From the NCBI GenBank assembly GCA_021234155.1, contig JAJEKV010000003.1:6758413-6822412 (forward strand): a stretch of 64,000 bases of DNA, in the 5' to 3' direction. The notes below the pieces were generated by a model. That model worked only from the letters and a program-made list of their open reading frames with translations, was not told the DNA's origin and ran no database searches. Within the stretch, counting starts at the first letter, position 1, and every line of letters begins with the position of its first letter. Shown one piece after another: positions 11,752 to 22,449 of the stretch. This DNA comes from Isoetes taiwanensis (Eukaryota > Streptophyta > Lycopodiopsida > Isoetales > Isoetaceae). The position numbers and the translations under genes are program-made.

Positions 11752-14700
11752 TTAAGCAAGGGCTAGCCTAGGCAAGCCATCATCCGTAACGTCATCAGCT
11801 AACCAATGACACTTAAAAAACATGTAGAATCCTTGAATTCTACCAAGCCTATCCAGATCTTTGTTGTAGTTTCCTCCAAACTTTCTATGATGAGCTAAAG
11901 CCATAAGTGCCACTTCCATGTTGAAAATATTCTTCATCTTATCCAAAGAAAAGCGTTGCCCACCAAGCGCGACTCCACATCTATGTTTCCAAATTGCCCA
12001 CAGAACTATGTTAACCAGCGAGGCTGAGACTATATCACCATCTGTATCTTGTATAATCCCTGGCCATAAACACTGTTGAACACTGATACCTATGAGTGTG
12101 CACACCCACAGCCAAAACTCCCTGACCTTGGGGCAGAATAATAAATGAGAAAGAGTTTCTGTAGTACTGCATCCCAGTGGGCAGTTGTCATTACGAAGTA
12201 TCCCATTATGATGGAGTCTTTCCATAGTGCTAAGACCCCCCTGAAGTGCTAACCATCTAAAGAATTGCAGTCTTTTTGAACAAAGAGTTGTCCATGAGTT
12301 GTTCAGTAGTTGCGAAGCTTGAGAAACTTCCACAGCCAACCTGCCAGCAGCTTTTTGGGGGGAGCCTGGGCAGAGAAGGCGGTAAAGAGTACTAACAATG
12401 TACTTCTCCTGCCCTTGACAGGCCCATCGATCATTAGGACCATCCTTTCCTGAGAGGGCATCCAAGGTAGCACGTAACTCATAGAATATCTTCTTGTCCC
12501 CCTCCCCAGCACCATGGACCTTTCCTTTAAAGCGAGTCCAGGAAAGCCACCGCATTCGCACACCATCCCATAAATGCCCAACTTTAGTGACTTCTGATTG
12601 TCTCCATTTAATGAAAATGCGAGGGTGAGTGAGCGCCAGAGGCAAGTTGTTTTTGGACCATATCTGTATGTTCCAGAAGATGCTCAGCTGCCCAGCCTCC
12701 CGAGGTGCATCCTGCGGAGAAAATAGACTTTGAACGACTATCCAGGCCTCCAGAAGCTTTCTCATTATTGGGGATGTGCCTGGGGCAATTTTGAAGCTAT
12801 AAAAGAAGGAACCAATTTCTTGACGGGGTAAAGACGGCTTACCTTTAAGTGTGCATTTCTGAAGCCAATATTTGACAAAGTGCAATGCCGGGGAGGTAAT
12901 ACCATGCAATGCCCTCCATACAAGTTTTCCAGCAAGTACTTGAGCTTGAATTGTCAGATCCTTACATCCCAATCCACCGTCTCTCCTGTCAATACATATT
13001 TCAGACCAAGCCACTTTGTGCATTCCACCCCCCCATATGAATTTCCTGATAATGGCTTGGATTTGATTATAAACACTTTTTTGGGCCACAATAGCGGAGG
13101 AGTAGTAGACATGAGACGCAGCCAAGACAGCCTTAGCAATAGCAATCTTGCCAGCAATAGAGAGACCTTTGGATGACCATAGTTGTATCTTTTTTCTCAA
13201 GCTATCAAGGATATGAGTCCAAATCCCTTTCAAGTTATCAGATAGGACCAAGGGTAGTCCTAACAATTTAGTGGCTTCGTTTTTAAGAACTTGGAAACCA
13301 AGGCTACTGACTCTTGGATCAATATCCTCATCAAATGGCCATAGAACCACACACTTTGCCTCATTCAGGTGTATCCCTGATACTATTCCAAATGCCCGTA
13401 AAACCTCACGAAAAGCAACAAAACTAGAGTCGTCATACCTGAGGAAGGTGAAAGTATCATCTGCGTATTGCATGATTGTAAGCTTGTCGCAGGAGTCCGG
13501 TAGCTGCAGACCTGAGAGAGTGCCCTCAGATACTTTGAACCCTATCATTTTGGTGAGTAAATTGGCTATGATTAGAAACAGATAAGGGGCCAGAGGGCAG
13601 CCTTGTCTAATTCCCTTTCGAAGTTGAAAGAGCCCTGAAGGTTGCCCATTGATAAGCGTTGATGCAGAAGCAAGTTTATTCAGACCTAAGGTTAGCTCAA
13701 CAAATGAGGCATCGAATCCCATGTGCATCATAATATCCTCAAGTCCCTTCCACCGAAGAGTATCGTAAGCTTTTACTTAAAATCCATTTTAACAAAAAAC
13801 AGTTCCGCTTAGAGAGCTTACACCAATGTAGACCTTCTAGCCGCTGCAACAAAGTTATCCAAAATATGTCTACGGTAGGAAAGCTGTTTGTTCACCGCCA
13901 ATAACTTTGTTGAGGATAGGCTTTAGACGGTTGGCAATTATCTTCATTATAACTTTGTAGAGCGTATTCGTCAGTGCAATGGGCCTCCATTCATTTAACC
14001 TTTGAGGTCTGGCAACCTTTGGGATCAAGGAGATGAAACCAGTGGAAAGAGCTGGATGTAAATATCGGGCCTCCCAAGCCCCCTTCACTGCTTTAATAAA
14101 GGAGGGGCCGAGTACGTCCCAAAATTCCACAAAAAACTCCGGAGGGAAGCCATCAGGGCCAGGGGACTTACCTGAAGCAAGAGAGGAGAGTGTCTTGAAG
14201 ATTTCATCGTCCCCCAAATCATGCATTAGGCACCTGTTGTCGGTTTGGGAGATTTTGGTCCCCCATTGTACCTTTGCTAGCCAACTTTGAATCGTGACGT
14301 TATAAGTATCGGGAAGAGGATCCTCCTTGAACATATTGTGAAAGGCACCTTTCACGTATGCAGAAATACCCTCTGGTGTGACAATCTTGTTCTCCTGCTC
14401 ATCTATAATGGATGTGATGCTATTCTCGGCCAACCTGGCCCCAGCCAGTCTAAAGAAGTGTTTGGAGTTCTCATGATCCACCTCGGTATACCACTTGGTT
14501 TTAGACCTGACCGCTGCCCCCCTCGCCTCCTCCTCTTCAATAGCCTTAGCTCTGCCTTCAAGCTCATTTTCTAGAGACTGAAGGGCCACATCGTAGGGGT
14601 CTCTTATGAGATCTTGCTTGGTGATGCGGAGTTGATCATAGAGAGTATTTTTTGCCCTTCTGAATTCCATGGCCCTATCCCGACCCCATTTTTTAATCCA

Positions 14701-15579
14701 GACCTTAATCGCACCCATCAACTGAATCCAAGCCTTCATACTTGGCAACCCATTCTCCTGATGATATGTGCCAAGAAAGGCTCGAAAAGAATCACAGAAA
14801 GCTACTTTCCCAAGCAGTGAAGTATTGAACTTGAAGGGAGTGTTCCCAGTTCTGCGGGTCGATGGGGCATCCTCAAAGGTTAGTTTTTGAGGAACATGAT
14901 CAGACTGGGTAAAGGACAAATCCCCTTCCACAAAGCATCTATCAAGGAACGGTGCTGACTTATTGGCAAGATAGAAGCGATCCAGCAAACAATAGACTCG
15001 ATCATGCCCCTTTTGCTTATTGGACCAGGAGAATGATGTGTTTGAAGGTGGGATCAGAGAAAATCCCACATTGTCAAGTAATGAGGTCCAAGAAGCATTC
15101 TCATCCTTAGATAAATTCCTATGTAGTCCAATCTTTTGATCCCATATATCAGTCATGTTCAAGTCCCCTCCCATTAGCCAGTTCTCTACTTCTTGGTGAG
15201 TGATCCACGTCTCAATTTCTCTCCACATAATGGCCCTTTCTGCCGGTATATTGGAAGCATAGATGTTGAGAAGGCCCCACTTACAACCCTGTGTTTCAAA
15301 GATCACAGCCAACCACCTCCCGTTTGGGCTTTTAAACTGAAGTTTGACATTTTGCCCTTTCCATAGTAATGCAGTACCACCCTTCGTACCCAAGGCTGGG
15401 CAGGTAACTGAGTCATATTGTCCCCCAACCCAAGTACCTAGAGATCTCGCCTCAAAGTCCGGGAGCCTATGCTCTTGAATGAGGATAATATCTGCCGACA
15501 TTGATCGTACTGCTGCAAGTACTCTAGCACGCTTTAGTGCACCTTTAATTCCCCGTAGGTTCCAGGATATTACTTTCAT
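11752..15579 (-). pseudogene. LINE-2 ORF2 (endonuclease-reverse transcriptase), near-intact, two small lesions
   Basis: From the ATG at 15,579 it starts MKVISWNLRGIKG. Endonuclease motifs are present: LIQEHRLP, GGTALLW, LMGGDLN, QSDHVP. Reverse-transcriptase blocks follow: GKSPGPDGFPPEFF, EWRPIALTNTLYKV, GEQTAFLP. The frame then breaks at CCTACCGTAGACAT (about 13,873). For roughly 140 bp the sense continues in other frames (RHILDN, LLKMDFK then a stop, ITILR-type remains of KAYDTLRW) and resumes at 13,731 with MMHMGFD. After that GIRQGCPLAPYLF, MQYADDTFTFL and LLGLPL are intact, and the tail has the zinc-binding CPLGCSTTETLSHLLFC. The damage is a few single-base indels plus one stop in the block holding the first catalytic Asp, so it looks recently lost. 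Confidence 0.9.
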
Positions 15580-16403
15580 GATGAAAACCAAGTATCCAAT
15601 TCTAAGGGCTCCCACGGTACTTGAATACTAGGGTATGTCGCATTTGAATTAGGCCACACCCCTATAGCATATAACCATAACTTATAGAAAGTGATGCACC
15701 ATTGGATTTTGTATTGTCCGGCCCAAAAGATGGGAGAGCAATAAATTATAGCTACTACCATATCCAAATGACTAGATATTTGACTATACCTTCCAAATTC
15801 TATCATTTTCTTAACCATTTGCTTTCCTGTAATCCCACAAATGGCCACATGTATAGCGTGTTGCCCTATCCTAAGATTTTGAAGTTGGAGGATTTTTTGC
15901 AAGAGGTTGCAACCATTGAGTGTAGTTATTTTAGAGTGCCCAATCCCAAAGCACCCATATAATGATGTTGTTGGAATCCCAAAGTACCCACATAAAGATA
16001 TTGCCAACAATATTGAAATCAAGCCACGTGCATTGGGAAAAAGGTATGTAATTTCCTTATACATTTTGCATATATAATTTAGAATGCTATCCTATGGACA
16101 GCAATAGTAGGAGTATTAGGACTTGGGGCAATCCTGCCAAGTCTATTAAAACAGATGTGGACAATCGCATATCATGCATATATGGAACTAATTGCCAAAA
16201 TTCATGTGAACAAACCAACTGCACCATTGTAGAACAAAACTTATAATCTGTTTGCCAATCCCGTTCCCTTTGCCATGCTAAACGTGGAGCTAACCCATTC
16301 CACAGTAGGGAGATAACAGAAAAGTAACTAACCTCCATCTTCTATGAAATTTCCTTATCGTGTGAAATACTTCCATCTTCCGAGGATGTACTGCAAAATC
16401 CAT

Positions 16404-18779
16404 TTAGAGATTAAAGACAACTAACCGTTGATTCCGCAAAAGCTTTTGTCCAGACATGCGAGCTTCGGAGCTGCCACCATCATCCGTATGAGTCTCAGCC
16501 ACCAATAGCTTTCCTTTTTTCTTCTTTCTGCCAGCCGGAGTAAAGGGCTGAGCTTGCTCCATGCTATCAGGGCATTCCCCTTGAGCATTCGCACCGATCA
16601 TACATATATCTTGCTGAATTACTTCAGCCTCCAATGGAGGTGGCAAATGAGGCCTAAGAGCTGCCACAGTTGGAGGAGGCAAATGAGGCCTAAGAGCTGC
16701 CACAGTTGGATTTTCAGCAGGTAGATCCGGAGGCCTAAGAGCTGCCACATTTGGAGGTGGCAAATGAGGCCTAAGAGGTGCCACAGTTGGATTTTCAGCA
16801 GGTAGATCCGGAGTAAATGGCTGAACTTGCTCCATGCTATCAAAGCTTTGAGCATTTGCACCAATCATGTAAAAATCTTGTTGAATTACTTCAGCCTCCA
16901 ATGGAGGTGGCGAAGGAGGCCTATGAGCTGCCATAATTAGTTTTTCAGCAGGTAGAATTTGAATGGCTCCATTAAAGGATAGACCGTCATGCACTTCCTG
17001 ATTTTCCAATTCCTGAAGAGCATCCGGGGAGAGAGACATCGGATCGCTCCCTGGATATGGTGATGGAGATATGAGGCCTGCTTGCTCAAGTGGCCTGTTA
17101 GCTTCCTCAAATTGTACCATTATCACAGCCTCCGAAGATGGTAATGGAGGCGGGTGACCTTTCTGCGCAGATACAACAGTAGGCAGTAAAGAGGTCTCTC
17201 CTTTCGTGGAAAAATCAGCCCTCGTGGCAGCCAATATGGTTGGCAAAGCACCCACTTCTTTAGCGTTGCTGCCTTCCTCTAGAGCAGCCCCAGCAGAGGG
17301 CATAAAGGCTAGACTTCCAGAGGTCATATGGGCTGGAGTGTAGATGGGTGAGGTGGTATGAGCAAGAGTATTAGGGGCAGATGTCATAAGAGCTGGAAGA
17401 GGGCTGATATGAGATGGCGTAAGAGAAGCACAGTTACTGAAGGTCTCCATGTCATTTTCCAGCATGCCATGAGTTGGAGTAGTTGCCAGCATGTCATGGG
17501 CTGGAGAGGCAGAGGTTACATGAGCTGGAAGAAAGTCTACGTGTACTGGAGTAGAACAATGAGCTGTGTCTATTTTGGTATCCCGCTCAGCACTTTGACT
17601 GGTCAACATTGAGCAAGAGGGTAGCTTGGGGTCGTGTGTGTTGGAGGCCACATCTTCCCTTTGACTAGTCAATGGAGCAAGGACAGATTTCAAATCTGCT
17701 TGAGTGGCCAGAGGTGAGATCTTTGACTGATAGCTCCTTGACTGGTCAAGATCTTCAACCATGGGATCCTGAAGAGAGATATCAGGATGCCAATCACCAT
17801 ACACATTTTCCACATGCTGGATTATGGGGATAACAGAACCGTTGATTTGGACATGGGGAGATGGCATAGAACATTCCCCTCTGGAACATTCCCCTTTGTC
17901 GTTAAGGGAACAAACAGGGACAGACAAGGCAATTGGTGGAACTTTAGTGACAGCTCCAATCATTTGCCTTTGCATAGGAGCTTGGAATCCAGATGCATGG
18001 GGTGCATGGGAATCACGGGTGTGATTTAACCCTTTTGTCTCCATTCCAACAAGAGTACCTGTAAAACAGTTAGGACCAGAATGCAATCTAGCTCCACAAC
18101 TCGAACATGGAATGGGCAGCCCAGTAGCAGCAACTTGAAAACTGATATCTTCGTTAAAGAAGCCAGAGAATTGAATAAACTTGGGGATGGGCTTCATAAG
18201 GTCAACTGAAATACAAATCTTGGGAGCCTCATCCAGTCTGCTGTCCAAACAAACATATTCTCCCAGCCTGGATGCAATCAGCCTAAAGGATGGTTCATTC
18301 CAATATTCAGGACTTAGATCAGAGAGGGAGATCCAAATTGGATAAAAAAGAGCGTCAGGCTTGAATGCCCGGAACTCCGCCCGATATCTTTGTAGAAAAA
18401 TTTGCCCATTTGGGGAAGAGATTAAACCCTTACGAAAGAGTAGATCAACCTCCTTGGTGGTAGCAGCAGTCAGCAGGAAGTATGTGTTTCCCAATATTTG
18501 AACTTTGATCCCTACTTTGGATCTACACACTCTTTCAAGAGTCTTCTTGATTTCGATTCTACTTGGATTGCCTCTGCAGATCTTGCCAATGAGCCCAAAC
18601 TTTTCAAAGTAACGGATCTGATCTGCAACTATGGAAGTATGGAGAGATAACTTGCCCTGGGGACTATCTGAGCTCTTACTTCTAGCGGGAGGGGAAGAAG
18701 GACTAGGGGCAGATACTTGAGCGAATGACCTGCCATCCAACCTTCCCAAGGGTGCCTTCTGAGGATGGGGATACTCCAT
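16404..18779 (-). CDS. LINE-2 ORF1: gag-like RNA-binding protein with CCHC knuckle
   Basis: 791 residues from the ATG at 18,779, which overlaps the stop of the preceding ORF (TGATG), an arrangement that suits termination-reinitiation. A Pro/Ser-rich start leads to a globular region (residues about 50-240) with the look of the plant gag-like DUF4283 fold: YFEKFGLIGKICRG, NTYFLLTAATTKEVDLL, and the line PIWISLSDLSPEYWNEPSF. It ends in CSSCGARLHSGPNC, a CX2CX4HX4C zinc knuckle. The C-terminal half is low-complexity and built of repeats: AHxTSA/PTHG modules, then ENPTVAALRPHLPPP units. It presumably coats LINE RNA. The frame is uninterrupted, unlike ORF2. Confidence 0.85.
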   Translation of the reverse strand: MEYPHPQKAPLGRLDGRSFAQVSAPSPSSPPARSKSSDSPQGKLSLHTSIVADQIRYFEKFGLIGKICRGNPSRIEIKKTLERVCRSKVGIKVQILGNTYFLLTAATTKEVDLLFRKGLISSPNGQIFLQRYRAEFRAFKPDALFYPIWISLSDLSPEYWNEPSFRLIASRLGEYVCLDSRLDEAPKICISVDLMKPIPKFIQFSGFFNEDISFQVAATGLPIPCSSCGARLHSGPNCFTGTLVGMETKGLNHTRDSHAPHASGFQAPMQRQMIGAVTKVPPIALSVPVCSLNDKGECSRGECSMPSPHVQINGSVIPIIQHVENVYGDWHPDISLQDPMVEDLDQSRSYQSKISPLATQADLKSVLAPLTSQREDVASNTHDPKLPSCSMLTSQSAERDTKIDTAHCSTPVHVDFLPAHVTSASPAHDMLATTPTHGMLENDMETFSNCASLTPSHISPLPALMTSAPNTLAHTTSPIYTPAHMTSGSLAFMPSAGAALEEGSNAKEVGALPTILAATRADFSTKGETSLLPTVVSAQKGHPPPLPSSEAVIMVQFEEANRPLEQAGLISPSPYPGSDPMSLSPDALQELENQEVHDGLSFNGAIQILPAEKLIMAAHRPPSPPPLEAEVIQQDFYMIGANAQSFDSMEQVQPFTPDLPAENPTVAPLRPHLPPPNVAALRPPDLPAENPTVAALRPHLPPPTVAALRPHLPPPLEAEVIQQDICMIGANAQGECPDSMEQAQPFTPAGRKKKKGKLLVAETHTDDGGSSEARMSGQKLLRNQRLVVFNL
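16600..16930 (-). repeat. In-frame tandem repeats in the ORF1 tail
   Basis: GGAGGCCTAAGAGCTGCCAC-type units recur at about 16,650, 16,690, 16,730 and 16,770. A larger duplication repeats the block that encodes EVIQQD.YMIGANAQ (about 16,590-16,620 and 16,860-16,890). All copies keep the ORF1 frame and give LRPHLPPP repeats. Confidence 0.8.
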
Positions 18780-19258
18780 CAATAGAGTTCCAGTAAGAAT
18801 TCAGCACCAAGAAAGTCACACTGGACAATAAGAGACTGTTTTGGAAGAACAAAATAATCTCCAAATATGAGGTTTCTAATGGATCTTCGGACTTCTAATT
18901 GCTCTCCGAGAATAAACAGGCCACCTAGGCACCTGAACTGATCCTGATGCAGCACCCCGTTGTCAAGGATTGTAGACCAGAGTTCACCAACAGGCCCACT
19001 AAGAATGCCCCAGAAGAGATGGGTGAGGTTTACAAGAACAATCGTCCTGTAGATTTCACGTGAAGAATTTGGAGAGCTAGCAGTGGAGATGTCAGAGGCC
19101 TGGGGGCTTAAGGATCTTAGAGAAGGAGGCACGGAGTTTCCAAGGGGTGGCGAGTCCAGGGGAAGAGGGGGGGACACTGAGTTCACAGGGGGAAGAGGGG
19201 CAGACACTGAGTTCACAGGAGGAATGAGAAAATCAGGAAGAGAGAATGGAGATTCCAT
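18779..19258 (-). CDS. LINE-2 5' ORF, module copy C
   Basis: 159 residues from the ATG at 19,258. The first half is a Pro/Ser-rich tract with a repeated PPVNSVS motif. The second half holds LFWGILSGPVGELWSTIL followed by FGDYFVLPKQSLIVQCDFLGAEFLLELY. Its core aligns by eye with copies A and B upstream (G..xG.(I/V).ELW). The stop overlaps the ORF1 start (TGATG), so translation of ORF1 may depend on it. I do not recognise the module. It could be a LINE-encoded accessory domain or a leader series upstream of gag. Confidence 0.6.
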   Translation of the reverse strand: MESPFSLPDFLIPPVNSVSAPLPPVNSVSPPLPLDSPPLGNSVPPSLRSLSPQASDISTASSPNSSREIYRTIVLVNLTHLFWGILSGPVGELWSTILDNGVLHQDQFRCLGGLFILGEQLEVRRSIRNLIFGDYFVLPKQSLIVQCDFLGAEFLLELY

Positions 19259-19303
19259 GTGAGCGAAACCATTAGATGGGTTTTTTCTAGATTTTGAGCC
19301 CTT

Positions 19304-19759
19304 TTAGACCCTGTAAACTTCCAGAGATATGTAATCGGCCATTGCGTGGCAGAAGACTTTAAATTTAGACAGGCAGGGTTGATCTGCTCCCAGAAATGCG
19401 ATTTTCCACTCAAGAGTTGTGGCCAAAGGATCCAGAGACAATGCACCAGCTATTCCTGTATAGAGAGATTCGGGAAAAAGATTTTGGATAACCAAAAATG
19501 TCCACAGCTCAATAATAGAGCCCTCGATCCAACCACAAAATACTTCCTGATCTCTGATACCAATCACAAAGTATCTTCCAAGAGCGGCTGGCGGAAAAGA
19601 GCTTTGAGCGGCTTGAAAGTTGGAGCAGATTATGGATAGAGGCAGAGGACGGCCCATATGAAGTATGCAAGAAATATTGGAGATGGGGAAGCACTCATAG
19701 CAGAAGGACAGTACCAGAATAGCAGTAATGAGTTTAGGTGCCAAAAAGGTCGTTGCCAA
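19304..19759 (-). CDS. LINE-2 5' ORF, module copy B
   Basis: An open frame of about 150 codons without an ATG at its left limit (it opens on TTG); internal Met codons exist. It contains ILHMGRPLPLS, then GRYFVIGIRDQEVFCGWIEG and IIELWTFLV, and the ending KVFCHAMADYISLEVYRV. The WIEGSIIELW core matches copy A (WLQGPILELW) and copy C (ILSGPVGELW), and the preceding GRPLPL matches GLPLPP in copy A. Function unknown. The lack of a clear start suggests it is decayed or part of a longer spliced or read-through product. Confidence 0.5.
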   Translation of the reverse strand: MATTFLAPKLITAILVLSFCYECFPISNISCILHMGRPLPLSIICSNFQAAQSSFPPAALGRYFVIGIRDQEVFCGWIEGSIIELWTFLVIQNLFPESLYTGIAGALSLDPLATTLEWKIAFLGADQPCLSKFKVFCHAMADYISLEVYRV

Positions 19760-19925
19760 AAGGAGGCTTTGAGTGCTTTATAGGATCTCTACTGCTATGG
19801 CATGCAGGGGAAGAGCAGCCCACATGTGGAGACCGGAGACCATCACGACTTTTGCCAGAAAGCAGCCCAGAGAATCGAAACTAGAGCAGAGACCACATCA
19901 TATAGGATATATAGGATATACAGAC

Positions 19926-20264
19926 TCAGAAAACCTTAACACGAATCTTTCCCTCTGCCCATTCACTAAAGATATCAAAAGTCCCAGCAGGAGCAGCGTT
20001 TCTGTCACCAACAAAATCGCCCAGCCAACATTCGACCAGCTCCACTGGGCTTTCAGGGGTACAACCAGCTTCACCAATAAATAAGTGGTCTGGAAAAAAC
20101 TGATCCTCAAGGAGAGCCTCCCAGAGCTCTAGAATCGGGCCTTGCAGCCAACCACAAAGGTAGTGATCACCGTCAACAACTATGGTGAACAATCTGGCTT
20201 CCTTAGGCTTTCTCGGCTGCAGCAAGGGCGGAAGAGGAAGACCCATAAACCAACTATGGAGCAA
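19926..20264 (-). CDS. LINE-2 5' ORF, module copy A
   Basis: About 112 codons, opening on TTG with the first ATG seven codons in (MGLPLPPLL). The core is LFTIVVDGDHYLCGWLQG then PILELWEALLEDQFF, a Glu/Gly-rich middle, and the end FSEWAEGKIRVKVF. It shares its layout with copies B and C. As the first and most regular copy, it best shows the module: about 90 residues, beta-strand-like ends, and a conserved central (W/G)(I/L)xGxIxELW helix start. Confidence 0.5.
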   Translation of the reverse strand: MLHSWFMGLPLPPLLQPRKPKEARLFTIVVDGDHYLCGWLQGPILELWEALLEDQFFPDHLFIGEAGCTPESPVELVECWLGDFVGDRNAAPAGTFDIFSEWAEGKIRVKVF

Positions 20265-20680
20265 ATAAGCCTGCCCCTACCGGGGCTAGCCAGAGGAATC
20301 CAAGCACGACTGCCGATCTACTGCAGCTTAGCTTGGGCTATAGAGCGAAAAGATTGCCTGGTCGCGCTGCAGGCGGAAGCAACGAGCGCCATTTCCATAT
20401 CCTTGGATCTGCCTTCCTTCGTGTTGCTTTTGACAGAAAATATAAACAAACATTCTAATGACATGTGGGAAAGTTGCATACTTGTCATGAACTGGCATAA
20501 TCAAGTAAGATTTTTCAAAGATATTGATCCCTCTTGTCCATTTCCGTAGTTTGACTACTTCTTCAGAAGTTGCTTGAGGTTTCTGGCAAACTCAATATGA
20601 GAGACAGGTTACCAATAATCAAAAACAATGTGGCGGAGAAAAAAAAGTGAAGCAAATATCCAATTTCTACCTTTCAAAAA

Positions 20681-22430
20681 TTATTGTCCTGTGCTCCAAT
20701 AGACTAGATTTCTTGCAAAATTGTAGGCGAGTACTACTTCCACATTTTGGCCATGATAATTGAGGGTGGGGGCCCTTAGATGTCGTGTAGATGATATGAG
20801 GATCACCTTGATCTTTCTCAAATTCACGCGCATATCAGTCGCTTGGAAGAATGTGTCCAGGGCATCGAGATGGCTCTGTATGTCTGCGTGACTGTAAGCT
20901 ACAAGGTCCGCATCATCAAGATATATCAACTGCATAGTTATCTGGTGCAAAAGTTGAGCTCCGTCGCCTCCATTGGCAGCAAGGCAGCTCTCCAACTGAT
21001 CAATGTACAACGCAAATAGTATGGGAGAGATGGGGCATCCCTAGCAAACTCCAATACTGTTCTCGAATTGCTAGCTTATTGGTAAACTGGCTCGAGCATA
21101 TCTCATATAGCCTGTACACCGCATTCTATAGCTCTGCAAGAACCTCTAGCTGTCGTAACCTTGTCCAAAGCTTTTCTCGAGGCACGGTATTGAAAGCCTA
21201 GGCGAAGTCTACGAAGCAGCAATTGATGTAGGTCTTGCTGATGGTACTTGGTGTCCTCAACTAGAGTCCACAGTCCACAGAGTCCACAACCAGGCCTGCA
21301 CTTCTGCTGCCTCTACCTAGCTCGTCACTAGTGCTCGAGGATCCCGTCTAGTAGCTTTGCGAACACTAAGCTGATCATGATTGTGCGATAATTGGCAAGG
21401 CAGTGCGAGTCACCTGCCTTGTAGATGGGGGCAACTCTACTAGTGGTCCACTTCGCAGGGAGACCCTCCGACAATGCCCTATTGAACATGGCAGTTAGTA
21501 TTGGTGCTACGGACTGCACTGCCCACTTGAGCAACTCCTGCCTACATATCATCCTAGTCAGGCGCTTTTCCATTTGGCCAAATGCTGTAAACCCCGGTCT
21601 ACCTCTGCCTCTGTGATTTCCAGCACTGGGCTCTGTTGCTTGTGCACACTCAAGGCTATAGAGCTGCTATAGGTACTGCGTCTACTGCTGGGGAATGATG
21701 TTTCCTATAGCTGCACTGGTCTTCTAAGCAGCCTTCACCAGAAGGGTCTGGGATGGCAGTCTAGGAGAAAGAAGATTTCTTGTTGATGGGACATGATGTA
21801 CCTAACCTTTCTAGCTTTAAGGAAAGTGCGGTGTTGTCTGACCATGTGCAGGCACAGAGAAGGATTTGTGACCTGGCGGAGCTAGCATTTGTGTTCCTTG
21901 CGCTCAAGCATCAAACCACTGGTTATGTGGGAAGGTCATGGTCCTCTAGGTTCATCGAGGGCGACTTCTCCCCAGCATCTTTATGCAGCGGCCCCAAGGA
22001 CTTCAATCAGCCTGCCTGTTGCTCTAGCGTAGAGGACTGCAAATGCTTGCCAAGCGATCAGTGAGGATTTGAACATAGGTCTCTGCATGTTCAAAGTCCA
22101 ATTGCTGCTATTGCCTGCGATGTACAGGAGGTTGGAACTACCCATTAAGCCAGCTGCAAGTAGAGTGGCAGATGGTCTGAGTCCACCTCCTTATCCCTAC
22201 CATATGTTCCCACTCGAAAGTGCTCGATGACATGCACATCCTGCTCAGCCACCAACACATAGTCCACCACACTAGATCTGCCCCCTAGTTCTCTTGCCTA
22301 CAAGTCGGCTTGTGAGTGGATGGCCACTGTGCCAGTCCGCTGCAAATTATCATGTCGAAAATATTGCAGATCAACAATAGCTGCCAACCATAGTGCGTGA
22401 CCTGATTATCATCTTATGCCCATGCCCATG
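20681..22430 (-). mobile_element. Decayed LINE of a different lineage (RTE/CR1-like look)
   Basis: Reading leftward from about 22,400, I see endonuclease remains (DICNIFDM, then SVVDYVLVAEQDVHVIEHF and DSDHLPLYL near 22,270-22,150). The polymerase entry region follows (LPAKWTTSRVAPIYKAGDS, LANYRTI, 21,573-21,328) and then the catalytic region (QLIYLDDADLVAYS, DMRVNLRKIKV, 21,010-20,750). The PIYKAGD..NYR style and the LDDADLVAYS box differ from the L1-type LINEs here. Stops and frameshifts are throughout and no ends were found. It may have been the landing site of LINE-2. Confidence 0.75.
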
Positions 22431-22449
22431 CTCAAGCTCATGTTGAAGG

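Larger units (their letters stand above)
11655..20440 (-). mobile_element. LINE-2: L1-type non-LTR retrotransposon with extra 5' ORFs
   Basis: The element reads leftward and ends in a poly(A) tail seen as T(n) at about 11,659-11,693. From its 5' end it has three short ORFs with a shared module (20,264-18,779), ORF1 with a CCHC knuckle (18,779-16,404), a 0.8-kb spacer, and ORF2 (15,579-11,752). The 5' boundary near 20,440 is an estimate, because I found no target-site duplication. ORF1 and ORF2 are clearly related to those of LINE-3 (same knuckle type, same WNLRGIKG start), but the 5' region is not. At about 8.8 kb it is long for a plant L1. Confidence 0.85.

Noticed and set aside
11655-20500. 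Target-site duplication for LINE-2
   Set aside because: The sequence beside the T-tract (GAGCAAAATTTATTTA) was sought between 20,260 and 20,700; only a poor partial match (GAGCAAATAAG at 20,257) was seen.
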